14,236 nt of DNA from JASFEQ01 sp050122535 (GCA_050122535.1 JASFIT010000075.1:1-14236), one strand, 5' to 3'. Shown: positions 1 through 7,124, numbered from the stretch's first letter. Notes: generated by a model from the sequence alone, not told the origin. Translations and numbers: made by a program.

Positions 1-904
1 TGATTTGTTCTTCTGAGTAGGATCGCCCCCCCTTGGTGCCCGTGAGCATGTTCAGGGAGAATAGGGCGGGAAATAGAGGGCCTGCCAGGTCATTGTTCAG
101 GATGAAATCGTGAATCATGATGAGGCTGCCGGGCTTGAGGGTCGCCACGGCTTTTTTGATGATGAGTTGACAATCCTCAGGGCTTTCGCCATGAAGGATA
201 TGGGAGAGCCAAGCCACGTCGTAACTACCCTCTATCTCATCTTCCAGATAATTTCCTTCTTGAAATTGGACCCGTTCGCTCACCCCGAAGCGGGCAATAA
301 TCTGCTCCGCGAATGGGCGGGTAGCCTGCAGATCATAGACGGTCGCCCTTAGTCCTGGGTTGTTTAAACAGAAGTGGATTGCCCAGGTACCAGGGCCACC
401 GCCCATATCCAGCAGGTACTCGCGATCGGCCAAATCGATCTCCTTCGTGGCTTGGGGGGCGAGGGCCATGGCCAGGTTGAACATGCCCATGAGGAAGCTC
501 TCTCGCTGTACTTCCGTGATGGCCGAGGCTCTTACCCTGACCGCTGCGCCCATGACGACCGCTCGGTCCAACTCGTGCCATGAGTCCACGAGATGGTAGT
601 GATGCATAATCATGTAGCCGATGTACTGGTTCGAGTCTTTGCTTAAATATGTGTCGCTTACGGGAGTATTCGCGTACCTATTGCCAGATTTGACCAAGAG
701 TCCCATGGCCGTTAACGCGTTCAACAGGGTAGCCACTCCCCGTTCGTCCCCATTCAGCTTCTGGGCGATCTCCTTTGCCGTTAGTTGACCCTTTCCGATG
801 ATGGTGAATACGCCCAGCTTGACGGCCGCATGGAGGGCACAGGATTCCCAATAGGCCCCGGAGATTTCCAGCAGTTCCCTTGGATTTAATGTCTGATCAT
901 TCAA
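1..904 (-). CDS. class I SAM-dependent O-methyltransferase, 3' end cut by window edge
   Basis: 301 codons are visible; the C-terminus lies outside the window. Residues about 10-100 look like the N-terminal helical/winged-helix dimerisation domain of the acetylserotonin/caffeate O-methyltransferase group (ELLEISGAYWESCALHAAVKLGVF, shown here only as a family resemblance; key parts are AYWES and AAVKLGVF). The Rossmann domain follows with SAM motif I LDMGGGPGTW at 165-174, an acidic residue ending strand 2 (D191 in VYDLQ), and LSHILHGE at 233-240, where H238 sits at the usual catalytic His position. The start is a TTG at 902-904 preceded by GAGGGA, since no in-frame ATG lies near. The acceptor cannot be told from sequence. 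It lies downstream of the nitroreductase gene on the same strand with a 161-bp repeat-rich gap, so co-transcription is possible but not shown. Family call is firm; specific substrate is unknown. Confidence 0.85.
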   Translation of the reverse strand, partial: MNDQTLNPRELLEISGAYWESCALHAAVKLGVFTIIGKGQLTAKEIAQKLNGDERGVATLLNALTAMGLLVKSGNRYANTPVSDTYLSKDSNQYIGYMIMHHYHLVDSWHELDRAVVMGAAVRVRASAITEVQRESFLMGMFNLAMALAPQATKEIDLADREYLLDMGGGPGTWAIHFCLNNPGLRATVYDLQATRPFAEQIIARFGVSERVQFQEGNYLEDEIEGSYDVAWLSHILHGESPEDCQLIIKKAVATLKPGSLIMIHDFILNNDLAGPLFPALFSLNMLTGTKGGRSYSEEQI

Positions 905-1065
905 GCCGTCCCTCTTTTTGTTTTTCAGTCCTCTGTCTTCAGTCTTCCGTCGTCTTTCTACTGTCCTCTGAAGCGGGCGTCCCTCATCTTTTCCTGATCA
1001 ATGATCGATGATAAATGCCACAGGCGTCCCCCATTCTTTGCCTTTTGCCTTAAGCCTTGTGCCTT
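905..1065. repeat. spacer of two degenerate short-period repeat tracts
   Basis: Two unrelated low-complexity tracts lie between the nitroreductase and methyltransferase genes. Around 921-975 the plus strand repeats a TCTTCAGTCTTCCGTC-like unit (CTGTCTTCAGTCTTCCGTCG). Around 1035-1075 it repeats a TGCCTT-like unit (TTTGCCTTTTGCCTTAAG, then CCTTGTGCCTTCTACC). The units vary from copy to copy, so these are not exact microsatellites. No hairpin with a T-run was seen. Confidence 0.6.
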
Positions 1066-1665
1066 CTACCTCTTGTATCCCACGGGCATAATGAGCAGGG
1101 GTTCATGGGATGGGGGTGTCCCCATTACCTGCATCACAACCTCATCCTGGAAGGCACCCACGATTCCAGCGCCTAGACCTAGGGCCTCTGCCTGAAGAAA
1201 GATGTTTTGACCGATGTGGCCTGCCTCTATCATGGCATACCTCACGCCCCTGTCGCCGTACCTGTCCGTGATCCGGGCGTACTCCGAACAGATGGCCAGG
1301 CTTAAGGGAGGCGTTGCCATCCACATCTGTCCCAGTGAAGCCCTAGCCAACGCTTCTCTGAAGTCACCTTCTAATATAAGGGACACACTGTGGCCCATTG
1401 GCTCATAGTGGTAAATTCCCGCATTTATCCCTTTTACACCATCTTCTCCAACAATGGCGTATATGTCCATGGGATAGCAGGCCCCGCCCGAAGCCGCTGC
1501 CCGCTTGTAGCCTCGATCCTCCGTAATCCCGTAGGCTGCCCAGAGGAGTTGCGACAATTGCTCCAGGGTTAGTTGCTTTGAAGTGAAAGACCGGATTGTC
1601 CTTCGGACTTTGATGGTCTTTTCCAATGAGACCGTTCCATCGGTCTGCACATTTGGAAGATCCAT
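1066..1665 (-). CDS. SagB/ThcOx-family nitroreductase (FMN-dependent dehydrogenase)
   Basis: A 199-aa protein with the nitroreductase fold. RRTIRSF at 21-27 matches the FMN phosphate-binding segment. RAAASGGACYPMD at 55-67 matches the R-x-x-P/A-S-x-G-x-x-Y-P segment of the SagB branch. GVRYAMIEAGHIGQNIFL at 140-157 is the family helix, followed by ALGLGAGIVGAF and PVGY near the end. The family binds FMN and carries out NAD(P)H-linked or oxygen-linked oxidations; members in azole-peptide clusters oxidise azolines, but no cyclodehydratase partner is seen here, so this one is best called a stand-alone SagB-like oxidoreductase. The start ATG is preceded by AAAAGGAG at a good distance. It is transcribed away from purA. 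Confidence 0.88.
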   Translation of the reverse strand: MDLPNVQTDGTVSLEKTIKVRRTIRSFTSKQLTLEQLSQLLWAAYGITEDRGYKRAAASGGACYPMDIYAIVGEDGVKGINAGIYHYEPMGHSVSLILEGDFREALARASLGQMWMATPPLSLAICSEYARITDRYGDRGVRYAMIEAGHIGQNIFLQAEALGLGAGIVGAFQDEVVMQVMGTPPSHEPLLIMPVGYKR

Positions 1666-1930
1666 GTTGCACTCCTTTTATTGTTGTTATCTCCCCTATC
1701 GCAAGGGTCATTTAACCAGTCGGAGAACCCCTGTGAACCATCGGAATCATAACAGAGGCGGTGCAGGTTGTAAATTGGAGGAACTCGTCCTCTAGGCCAT
1801 TGACAATGGTTTGAGTTTCAGATTAGACTGAAAATTTGTGTACAAGAGGGGTCACAGGTCATTTGTGGTTATGGCCTAAGCAATGACTCTTCCAGAACAA
1901 GAATAAACACTATCAAATCGAGGTACAACA
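1666..1930. other. divergent intergenic region, nitroreductase / purA
   Basis: This 265-bp region separates two divergent genes and must hold both promoters. A small inverted repeat, TTTCAG-6 nt-CTGAAA, lies at about 1816-1833, and GTCATT...AATGAC with an 18-nt gap lies at about 1858-1887. No riboswitch class was recognised. Confidence 0.5.
1800..1829 (+). promoter_or_regulatory. candidate sigma-70 promoter for purA
   Basis: TTGACA at 1800-1805 is a perfect -35 box. TAGACT at 1824-1829 matches 4 of 6 positions of the -10 box with an 18-bp spacer. It would start transcription about 95 bases before the purA start. This is a motif match only. Confidence 0.4.
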
Positions 1931-3220
1931 ATGTCCAATGTAGTAGTTGTGGGAACACAGTGGGGTGATGAAGGCAAAGGCAAGGTGGTTGACCTCCTCA
2001 CTGCCAAGGCAGATCTAGTCGTTCGGTTTCAGGGCGGGAACAACGCGGGTCATACCCTGGTGGTCAATGGTGAGCAGACCATCTGTCACCTGATTCCCTC
2101 TGGTATCCTCCATGCGAATACGAAATGCCTTATCGGAAACGGGTTAGTGGTCGATCCGGAGGTCCTTTTAGAAGAGATGAACAACTTGGGCCAACGCGGT
2201 ATTGCTGTAAGTCCCGAGAGGTTGTCTCTAAGTGAGAAGGCCCATATCATCATGCCGTATCACAAGGCCGTCGATCTGGCCAGAGAGACGGCGAAAGGAA
2301 AAGATAAACTGGGAACCACCGGCCGTGGGATTGGGCCATGCTATGAAGACAAGGTTGGAAGAACAGGCATCAGGGCTATTGATCTCCTTGAAACTGAGAC
2401 CCTCCAAGAAAAAATCAAGACCAATCTGAAGGAGAAGAATTTCTATCTCACAAAATTTTTGGACGCAGAGCCCATTGAGTTTCAGCCCATCTTTGATCAA
2501 TACCGGTCCATGGCCGAGACGCTTCGGCCTTACGTGACGGACGTCTCCATGGAGATAGACCAGGCCATAAGATCGGGGAAAAAGGTCCTCTTTGAAGGGG
2601 CTCAAGGCACGCACCTGGACATAGATCATGGGACATACCCATTTGTCACGTCATCCAACCCCGTATCAGGGAGCGTATGCGCTGGGGCTGGTGTGGGTCC
2701 TGACAAGCTGCACCATATCAACGGTATCGTAAAGGCGTACACAACTCGGGTTGGCTCTGGTCCTTTTCCCACAGAACTTCTCGATGAAACGGGCGACTAT
2801 ATGCAGGAGAGGGGTGCAGAATTTGGTGCAACCACAGGGCGGCGTCGACGTTGTGGTTGGCTCGATCTGGTGATGGTCCGTGACTCTGTCCGTTTCAACG
2901 GCCTAACCAGCCTGAGCGTCACCAAGCTGGATGTTCTGACAGGATTGGAAAACCTGAAGATCTGTACGGGATATCAATGTGAAGGTGAACGCATTGGTTC
3001 CAGACCCACGAGTCTCAATAAACTTGCCCAATGCACCCCTGTTTATGAAGAGTTACCCGGATGGAAGGAAGACATTACCGCTGCGAGGCAGATGGATCAG
3101 TTGCCTGCGGAAACACGAAACTATTTAACTAGAATTGAGGAGATCACTGAAGTCCCCCTCTCCATCATCTCAGTGGGTCCTATGCGAGAGGAGACCATTG
3201 TCCTGAAAGACCCGTTCTAA
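1931..3220 (+). CDS. purA: adenylosuccinate synthetase
   Basis: A 429-aa protein of full family length. It joins IMP and aspartate using GTP to give adenylosuccinate, the first committed step from IMP to AMP, in the cytoplasm. The N-terminus carries GTQWGDEGKGKVVD at 8-21 with catalytic D13 and the P-loop-like glycines, and GNNAGHT at 36-42 with catalytic H41, both at the same numbers as in E. coli. TTGRGIGPCYEDK, DIDHGTYPFVTSSNP, GATTGRRRRCGW and TKLDVLTGL follow in the expected order. GAGG lies about 8 bases before the ATG. The next gene, mnmG, is 318 bp away across repeat-rich DNA, so it probably has its own promoter. No truncation or missing catalytic residue is seen. Confidence 0.98.
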   Translation: MSNVVVVGTQWGDEGKGKVVDLLTAKADLVVRFQGGNNAGHTLVVNGEQTICHLIPSGILHANTKCLIGNGLVVDPEVLLEEMNNLGQRGIAVSPERLSLSEKAHIIMPYHKAVDLARETAKGKDKLGTTGRGIGPCYEDKVGRTGIRAIDLLETETLQEKIKTNLKEKNFYLTKFLDAEPIEFQPIFDQYRSMAETLRPYVTDVSMEIDQAIRSGKKVLFEGAQGTHLDIDHGTYPFVTSSNPVSGSVCAGAGVGPDKLHHINGIVKAYTTRVGSGPFPTELLDETGDYMQERGAEFGATTGRRRRCGWLDLVMVRDSVRFNGLTSLSVTKLDVLTGLENLKICTGYQCEGERIGSRPTSLNKLAQCTPVYEELPGWKEDITAARQMDQLPAETRNYLTRIEEITEVPLSIISVGPMREETIVLKDPF

Positions 3221-3538
3221 ATTTTAGATTTTCGATTTGCGATTTTCGATTGCGGACCACGTCCCTCTGCGTTCTCCGTCTGCAAAACGCTTAGCACTTT
3301 AGTCACTTTAGCCTGCCCGCCATAGCCATTTCTGAGCAACTCTTTTAGGGCATCCATCTCGCACTGCTTGAGTATGCTCCAGGATTCCATGCGAACAGGC
3401 GGCGGCGGGTCACTTATCACGAATAAAGAGGTACTCTTTTCTGTGCAGGACCACTTTATAGCTTTACCCCTTTTCGTGTTTTCGTGCTTTCGTGATTTCC
3501 TGATTTTTCAACTTTAGACATTTTAGATCACTTCCTCT
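3221..3538. repeat. purA-mnmG spacer made of several degenerate repeat tracts
   Basis: Just after the purA stop, 3221-3255 repeats a GATTTTCGATT-like unit (AGATTTTCGATTTGCGATTT). 3266-3290 has CTCTGCGTTCTCCGTCTGC. 3295-3315 repeats a CACTTTAGT-like unit (GCACTTTAGTCACTTTAGCC). 3466-3505 repeats TTTTCGTG (CTTTTCGTGTTTTCGTGC, then TTTCGTGATTTCC). 3511-3530 has TTTAGACATTTTAGATCAC, ending 9 bases before the mnmG start. The part at 3320-3460 is not obviously repetitive and holds nothing I recognise. A minus-strand frame through it is translated repeat and is not called. Confidence 0.65.
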
Positions 3539-5437
3539 ATGATCACCTTTGATAAGAAATATGACGTCATTGTAGTGGGTGGAGGCCACGCGGGTTGCGA
3601 GGCAGCTTTGGCGGCAGCCCGGATGGGGCACCCCACCCTACTTCTCACCATAAACCTGGATCACATTGCTGCCATGAGCTGCAACCCGGCCATTGGTGGG
3701 CTGGCCAAGGGCCATCTTGTAAAGGAGATCGACGCCATGGGCGGTGAGATGGCCAAGAATGCGGACCAGACGGGCATACAGTTCAGGCGGCTTAACACCC
3801 GCAAAGGCCTGGCCGTCCAGGGCTCCAGGTCCCAGAATGATCGTGACCTTTACCGAAAAAGGATGAAATCGGTCCTGGAGGCCCAACCCAACCTGGATAT
3901 GAGACAGGCCATGGTGGATCAGCTCCTGGTTAAGGATGGAAGCGTTTACGGCGTAGAGACTCACATTCATGAAAGATTTTTGTCCAAGACCGTTATCTTA
4001 ACAACTGGAACCTTCTTAAGGGGCCTTATCCATATCGGTCTCGACCAGTTTCCTGCAGGGCGGATGGGTGACCCACCATGCACGCACCTATCAGAACAAT
4101 TACAAGAACTGGGATTTGAGTTGGGAAGGCTGAAGACAGGAACAACACCCCGCCTGAACGGGCGGACCATCGATTTTAAGAACCTGGAAATCCAACCAGG
4201 TGATGAAAACCCAAGGCCGTTTTCCTTTACTACCACAGAAATACCGTTGAGACAGGTTCCCTGTCACATTACCTACACCAAAGCTGAAACCCACGATTTC
4301 ATAAAGGGGGGGTTGGACCGTTCTCCCCTCTACAGTGGTGTCATAGAGGGTGTGGGTGCAAGGTACTGCCCTTCTATCGAAGACAAAGTGGTGCGCTTTG
4401 CCGAGAAAAAGAGGCACCAAATATTCTTGGAACCTGAGGGATTGGACACAACCGAGATCTATCCCAATGGGTTGGCCACGAGCCTACCCGTAGATGTGCA
4501 GATCAAGATGGTCAGGTCCATTTCCGGTCTGGAAAAGGCAGAGATCCTGAGGCCAGGATATGCCATTGAGTATGATTATGTGAACCCCTTGCAGTTGAAG
4601 CCAACGCAGGAGACCAAGCTGGTGGAAGGCCTATTCCATGCAGGTCAAATCAACGGCACCTCGGGATATGAAGAGGCAGCAGCCCAGGGCTTCATGGCTG
4701 GGATCAATGCGGTTTTGAAGGTCCGGGGTGATGAACCATCTATCCTACCCCGATCCCAGGCCTATATGGGCGTCCTCATCGATGACCTGGTCACCAAAGG
4801 GACCAAAGAGCCTTACAGGATGTTTACATCCAGGGCAGAATACCGCCTCCTGCTCAGAGAAGACAATGCGGATTTCAGGCTCAGAGACGTGGGGCACAAG
4901 CTGGGACTGGTGTCCAGTGATGTCTACCAAGGCTTTTGCAAAAAGCGGGAACAAGTGGAGCAACTGCTCACTCGACTCAGCGAGTTCAAAATTCGGCCTG
5001 AACCTTGGGTGATCGACCGATTACAAAGGGTGGGTTCCCCTCCTATCAAGAATATCACCCCACTTGACCAGCTCCTTCGGAGGAACGAAATCTTTTTTGA
5101 GCATCTCCGAGAATTTGATCCAGGGTTAGATGCAGTGGAAGAGAGAATCGCTGAAGAGGTGGAGACGAGGATCAAATATGAGGGATATATTCTCCGCCAA
5201 GAGAGACAGGTGGAGAAATTGAAGCGCATGGAACATGTGAAGCTCCCCGAAGAGATTGACTATAAGACCGTCTACGGTCTCTCCAAAGAGGTGAAGGAAA
5301 AGTTGAGCAGGGTGAGACCCATTTCCCTGGGCCAGGCTTCCCGCATCTCTGGAATCACACCTGCAGCTCTCATGGCTATACAAGTGCACCTAAAAAAGCA
5401 TGCCTATGGTGACAAGGGATTAGATGCGCAACCTTAG
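3539..5437 (+). CDS. mnmG: tRNA uridine-5-carboxymethylaminomethyl(34) synthesis enzyme MnmG
   Basis: A 632-aa protein, close to the usual 620-630 aa. With MnmE it builds the cmnm5/nm5 group on wobble uridine 34 of several tRNAs, using FAD, NADH and a methylene-folate. The N-terminal FAD motif is VVGGGHAGCEAALAAARMG at 12-30. MSCNPAIGGLAKGHLVKEID at 46-65 carries the conserved Cys (C48). TGTFLRGLIHIG, RLKTGTTPRL, PCHITYT and GARYCPSIEDK (second conserved Cys) follow, then QINGTSGYEEAAAQG. The C-terminal helical domain ends in the usual SLGQASRISGITPAAL segment. No good Shine-Dalgarno stands before the ATG, but a later start would break the FAD motif. mnmE and rsmG, frequent neighbours, are absent here. 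Confidence 0.98.
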   Translation: MITFDKKYDVIVVGGGHAGCEAALAAARMGHPTLLLTINLDHIAAMSCNPAIGGLAKGHLVKEIDAMGGEMAKNADQTGIQFRRLNTRKGLAVQGSRSQNDRDLYRKRMKSVLEAQPNLDMRQAMVDQLLVKDGSVYGVETHIHERFLSKTVILTTGTFLRGLIHIGLDQFPAGRMGDPPCTHLSEQLQELGFELGRLKTGTTPRLNGRTIDFKNLEIQPGDENPRPFSFTTTEIPLRQVPCHITYTKAETHDFIKGGLDRSPLYSGVIEGVGARYCPSIEDKVVRFAEKKRHQIFLEPEGLDTTEIYPNGLATSLPVDVQIKMVRSISGLEKAEILRPGYAIEYDYVNPLQLKPTQETKLVEGLFHAGQINGTSGYEEAAAQGFMAGINAVLKVRGDEPSILPRSQAYMGVLIDDLVTKGTKEPYRMFTSRAEYRLLLREDNADFRLRDVGHKLGLVSSDVYQGFCKKREQVEQLLTRLSEFKIRPEPWVIDRLQRVGSPPIKNITPLDQLLRRNEIFFEHLREFDPGLDAVEERIAEEVETRIKYEGYILRQERQVEKLKRMEHVKLPEEIDYKTVYGLSKEVKEKLSRVRPISLGQASRISGITPAALMAIQVHLKKHAYGDKGLDAQP

Positions 5438-5454
5438 AAATCTGATACTTTCAA

Positions 5455-5485
5455 AATAGGGGACGTTGTTGACTATCGTGACTAA
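5455..5485 (+). repeat. left 31-bp terminal inverted repeat of the RAYT element
   Basis: Begins AATAGGGGACGTTGTTG and ends GTGACTAA. It matches the right repeat without mismatch. It holds the short direct repeat GACTA-TCGT-GACTA. The transposase stop codon starts at the next base. Confidence 0.9.
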
Positions 5486-6463
5486 CTAATTTCTCCCCCT
5501 GTTTCTCATAAATATCCTTGAAATAGCCGATGTAGATACTCCCAGTTGCCGACCGGCTTCCGCTAAGGAAAGGCCATAACGTTCCGTAAGTTCGATTGCC
5601 AAATGTGCTCTTATCCGGGATATCCGCCCTCTGCGACTTCCCCCCTGTAACTCCTCCTTGCTTATGCCTTCTTTTCTGCAGATTTCTTGGATTTTTCTCT
5701 CCGTCTTAATCCTGCGTTCATTGATGGAGACTTGGTACTTTACTTCATTCTCGGTTTCTTCTAGGATGCGCTCAACAAATTCACCACTACCCAAGATCCT
5801 TTCATCACTAAGCACCTTTTCCTTGCTTCCTCGAAGTGATAAGACTTGTGACCATCCGCCCAGTGTGCGGATTAACCCTCCGCCCACCAAATCCTCTCTT
5901 CTCCCCTGTTCAATCCCTTCCTTTACATATTCTCGGTAAGCCCGCTTAGCCTCTGATTCCTTTGTTCCAAACCATGCCAGTACATAATTTCTATCCTGCC
6001 ACTCCCTTGTCTTTCTGCCCAAGATAACCCCATGTCCACACCAAGAATACCGATCAAGTGCGGACATGTCCTTGACCATTTTCGCTCTCAATGGATTCAG
6101 GTGTATGTATCTGACAAGTTCTTGAAAATAGGCATCTTCATCACATACGATTGATTTGTACCGATTCTGAAACAAATGACCATGTCGCTTATGGCGAATG
6201 TTGTATGTTATTGCATATCCTGTAAGAAAGCGTCTCATATATTTCGATAATCCGAGAGGGCCGCTCTTAAGAAGAATATGTGCATGATTTCTCAGAAGTG
6301 ACCAGGCATAAATTGGGGTGCCGGTTTCATGAGCGAGCTCTCCCATCCGTTTAACAAAATCGGTCCTATCGTACCTGTCCGAGACTATCGCTTTTTTCTC
6401 TATCCCTCGGACAATGACATGATGAAGAGTCCCAGGTGAATCCAATCTTGCTTGTCTTGGCAT
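5486..6463 (-). CDS. REP-associated tyrosine transposase (RAYT, IS200-like Y1 HUH family)
   Basis: A 325-aa protein starting MPRQARLDSPG, the typical RAYT opening. The HUH metal-binding pair is H60-A-H62 in LLRNHAHILLK. The helix with the nucleophilic tyrosine is TGYAITYNIRHKRHGHLFQN (81-100), with Y83 or Y87 as the candidate, followed by RYKSIVCDEDAY and YIHLNPLRA, all family hallmarks. The C-terminal part (about 270-325) is a basic helix-turn-helix (LAEAGRQLGVSTSAISRIF) of the DnaA domain IV-like type found in longer RAYTs. The enzyme nicks and joins single-stranded DNA at REP-type sequences. The gene is intact, lies wholly within the inverted repeats, and has only a weak AAAGG 13 bases before the ATG. 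Confidence 0.93.
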   Translation of the reverse strand: MPRQARLDSPGTLHHVIVRGIEKKAIVSDRYDRTDFVKRMGELAHETGTPIYAWSLLRNHAHILLKSGPLGLSKYMRRFLTGYAITYNIRHKRHGHLFQNRYKSIVCDEDAYFQELVRYIHLNPLRAKMVKDMSALDRYSWCGHGVILGRKTREWQDRNYVLAWFGTKESEAKRAYREYVKEGIEQGRREDLVGGGLIRTLGGWSQVLSLRGSKEKVLSDERILGSGEFVERILEETENEVKYQVSINERRIKTERKIQEICRKEGISKEELQGGSRRGRISRIRAHLAIELTERYGLSLAEAGRQLGVSTSAISRIFMRNRGRN

Positions 6464-6511
6464 AATGATTAATTACCTTTGATCCCTAGCTTCTAATCCA
6501 TACTCCACGGA

Positions 6512-6540
6512 ACTCTAACTGAATTAGTCACGATAGTCAA
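6512..6540 (-). promoter_or_regulatory. candidate transposase promoter with -35 box in the terminal repeat
   Basis: On the minus strand TTGACT (6535-6540, inside the right repeat) and TAGAGT (6512-6517) are separated by exactly 17 bp. They match the sigma-70 boxes at 5/6 and 4/6 positions and lie about 50 bp before the transposase start. Confidence 0.45.
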
Positions 6541-6554
6541 CAACGTCCCCTATT
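6524..6554 (-). repeat. right 31-bp terminal inverted repeat of the RAYT element
   Basis: Exact reverse complement of the left repeat at 5455-5485. On the plus strand it begins TTAGTCACGATAGTC and ends CGTCCCCTATT. An inward-facing TTGACT lies inside it. Confidence 0.9.
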
Positions 6555-6610
6555 CCACTCTTGGACGCATAATACGTGACAATCTTTAATTTATGATACT
6601 GAGTCAGAAT

Positions 6611-6639
6611 TTGATTTTAGGCACAAATTGGGTTAGAAT
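6611..6639 (+). promoter_or_regulatory. candidate sigma-70 promoter of the small-gene/PilZ cluster
   Basis: TTGATT at 6611-6616 and TAGAAT at 6634-6639 are separated by exactly 17 bp, matching the boxes at 4/6 and 5/6 positions. A start near 6646 would give a leader of about 140 nt before the first coding region. Confidence 0.5.
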
Positions 6640-6663
6640 TGAGACATTCAAAAATCTTCTAGA

Positions 6664-6709
6664 GGATTACTAAAGATTAGTCAAAAGAGAAATCCTAATC
6701 CAGTTTTTT
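6664..6709 (+). terminator. weak terminator-like structure in the leader
   Basis: GGATTA (6664-6669) pairs with TAATCC (6696-6701), enclosing a small perfect hairpin ACTAA-AGA-TTAGT (6669-6681, sharing one base with the outer arm). The outer stem is followed by AG and six T (6704-6709). The stem is AT-rich, so as a terminator it would be weak. It may instead be a folded leader domain. Confidence 0.35.
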
Positions 6710-6723
6710 GTGTACTGTTCATC

Positions 6724-6766
6724 AAAACCCCATCTCTCATCGGGAGAGAGGTGAGGTTTTTCTTTT
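6724..6766 (+). terminator. strong intrinsic terminator just before the 94-aa gene
   Basis: AAAACCCCATCTCTC (6724-6738) pairs with GAGAGGTGAGGTTTT (6746-6760) around a 7-nt loop, with one C/A mismatch and one G-T pair. TCTTTT follows. The A-run and T-run make it usable on either strand. It ends 4 bases before the AAGGAGG of the next gene, so any transcript of that gene that starts upstream must read through it. Confidence 0.75.
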
Positions 6767-6786
6767 AATAAGGAGGTTGGGGAGCA

Positions 6787-7071
6787 ATGAAAGAGAAAAG
6801 GTCTTTTGACGGGAGCAAACTCTCGGAAGTCATCTCCACGATTCAAGAGAAATATCCAAACTTTATCAGAGAAGGCGCCAGAGCATGTATATTTTTCACA
6901 GCATTTCTGCTCGGGGGTATATCGAGCCTTTTTCTTGATATGTCCCTTTTCTTGGGTTGGCCGCTCTGGTTGATTGCCGCATTTGTTTCACACATCATAT
7001 GCGAGCAACTCTATAGAAGACACGTGTTCGCCTGGTACGAAGCCAATTTGCGTTTCGGAGATGAGGATTAA
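6787..7071 (+). CDS. small membrane protein of unknown function, two helices
   Basis: A 94-aa protein not recognised as a known family. Residues 1-32 are hydrophilic and predicted cytoplasmic (MKEKRSFDG, EKYPNFIREG). Two hydrophobic segments follow, about 33-50 (ACIFFTAFLLGGISSLFL) and 56-72 (LGWPLWLIAAFVSHIIC), forming a likely hairpin in the inner membrane, then a charged tail QLYRRHVFAWYEANLRFGDED with aromatic residues. The start follows AAGGAGG at 10 bases. It is first in a run of same-strand genes (85-aa protein, PilZ protein), and its transcript seems to be gated by a terminator. A role near the membrane in a c-di-GMP response is an inference from neighbours only. Confidence 0.75.
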   Translation: MKEKRSFDGSKLSEVISTIQEKYPNFIREGARACIFFTAFLLGGISSLFLDMSLFLGWPLWLIAAFVSHIICEQLYRRHVFAWYEANLRFGDED

Positions 7072-7107
7072 AAAGAGGAATCGTTGGCGCCGAAGGAGCA
7101 CCTGGGG

Positions 7108-7124
7108 TTTGCAGTGGCTGCAAA
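7108..7124 (+). promoter_or_regulatory. perfect hairpin next to a ribosome binding site
   Basis: TTTGCAG-TGG-CTGCAAA is a perfect 7-bp stem with a 3-nt loop. Its 3' arm runs into the AAAAGGAG of the 85-aa gene (7122-7129). In RNA it could partly hide the binding site or protect the 5' end of a processed transcript. Confidence 0.45.

Larger units (their letters stand above)
5455..6554. mobile_element. RAYT element bounded by perfect 31-bp inverted repeats
   Basis: The sequence at 5455-5485 is found again, base for base, as the reverse complement at 6524-6554. Between them lies one gene, a REP-associated tyrosine transposase whose stop codon touches the left repeat. The bases just outside do not show a target-site duplication, which fits single-strand HUH/Y1 transposition. 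The element begins 17 bases after the mnmG stop codon. REP-associated transposases usually sit beside short REP hairpins; identical long terminal repeats make this look like a self-contained unit. Confidence 0.85.

Noticed and set aside
333..599. Several 70-82 codon frames on both strands inside the methyltransferase
   Set aside because: The partial methyltransferase frame explains this region with a clear SAM motif; the others are shadows.
905..1065. Repeat tracts as a CRISPR array
   Set aside because: Units are 5-12 bases and degenerate, with no regular spacers, and no cas gene is near.
2228..2642. Minus-strand frames of 133 and 64 codons within purA
   Set aside because: They are antisense to a highly conserved enzyme and have no binding site or domain.
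3217..3420. 67-codon minus-strand frame in the purA-mnmG spacer
   Set aside because: Its C-terminus (SKIANRKSKI) is simply the translated GATTTTCGATT repeat, and it overlaps the purA stop. No family was recognised.
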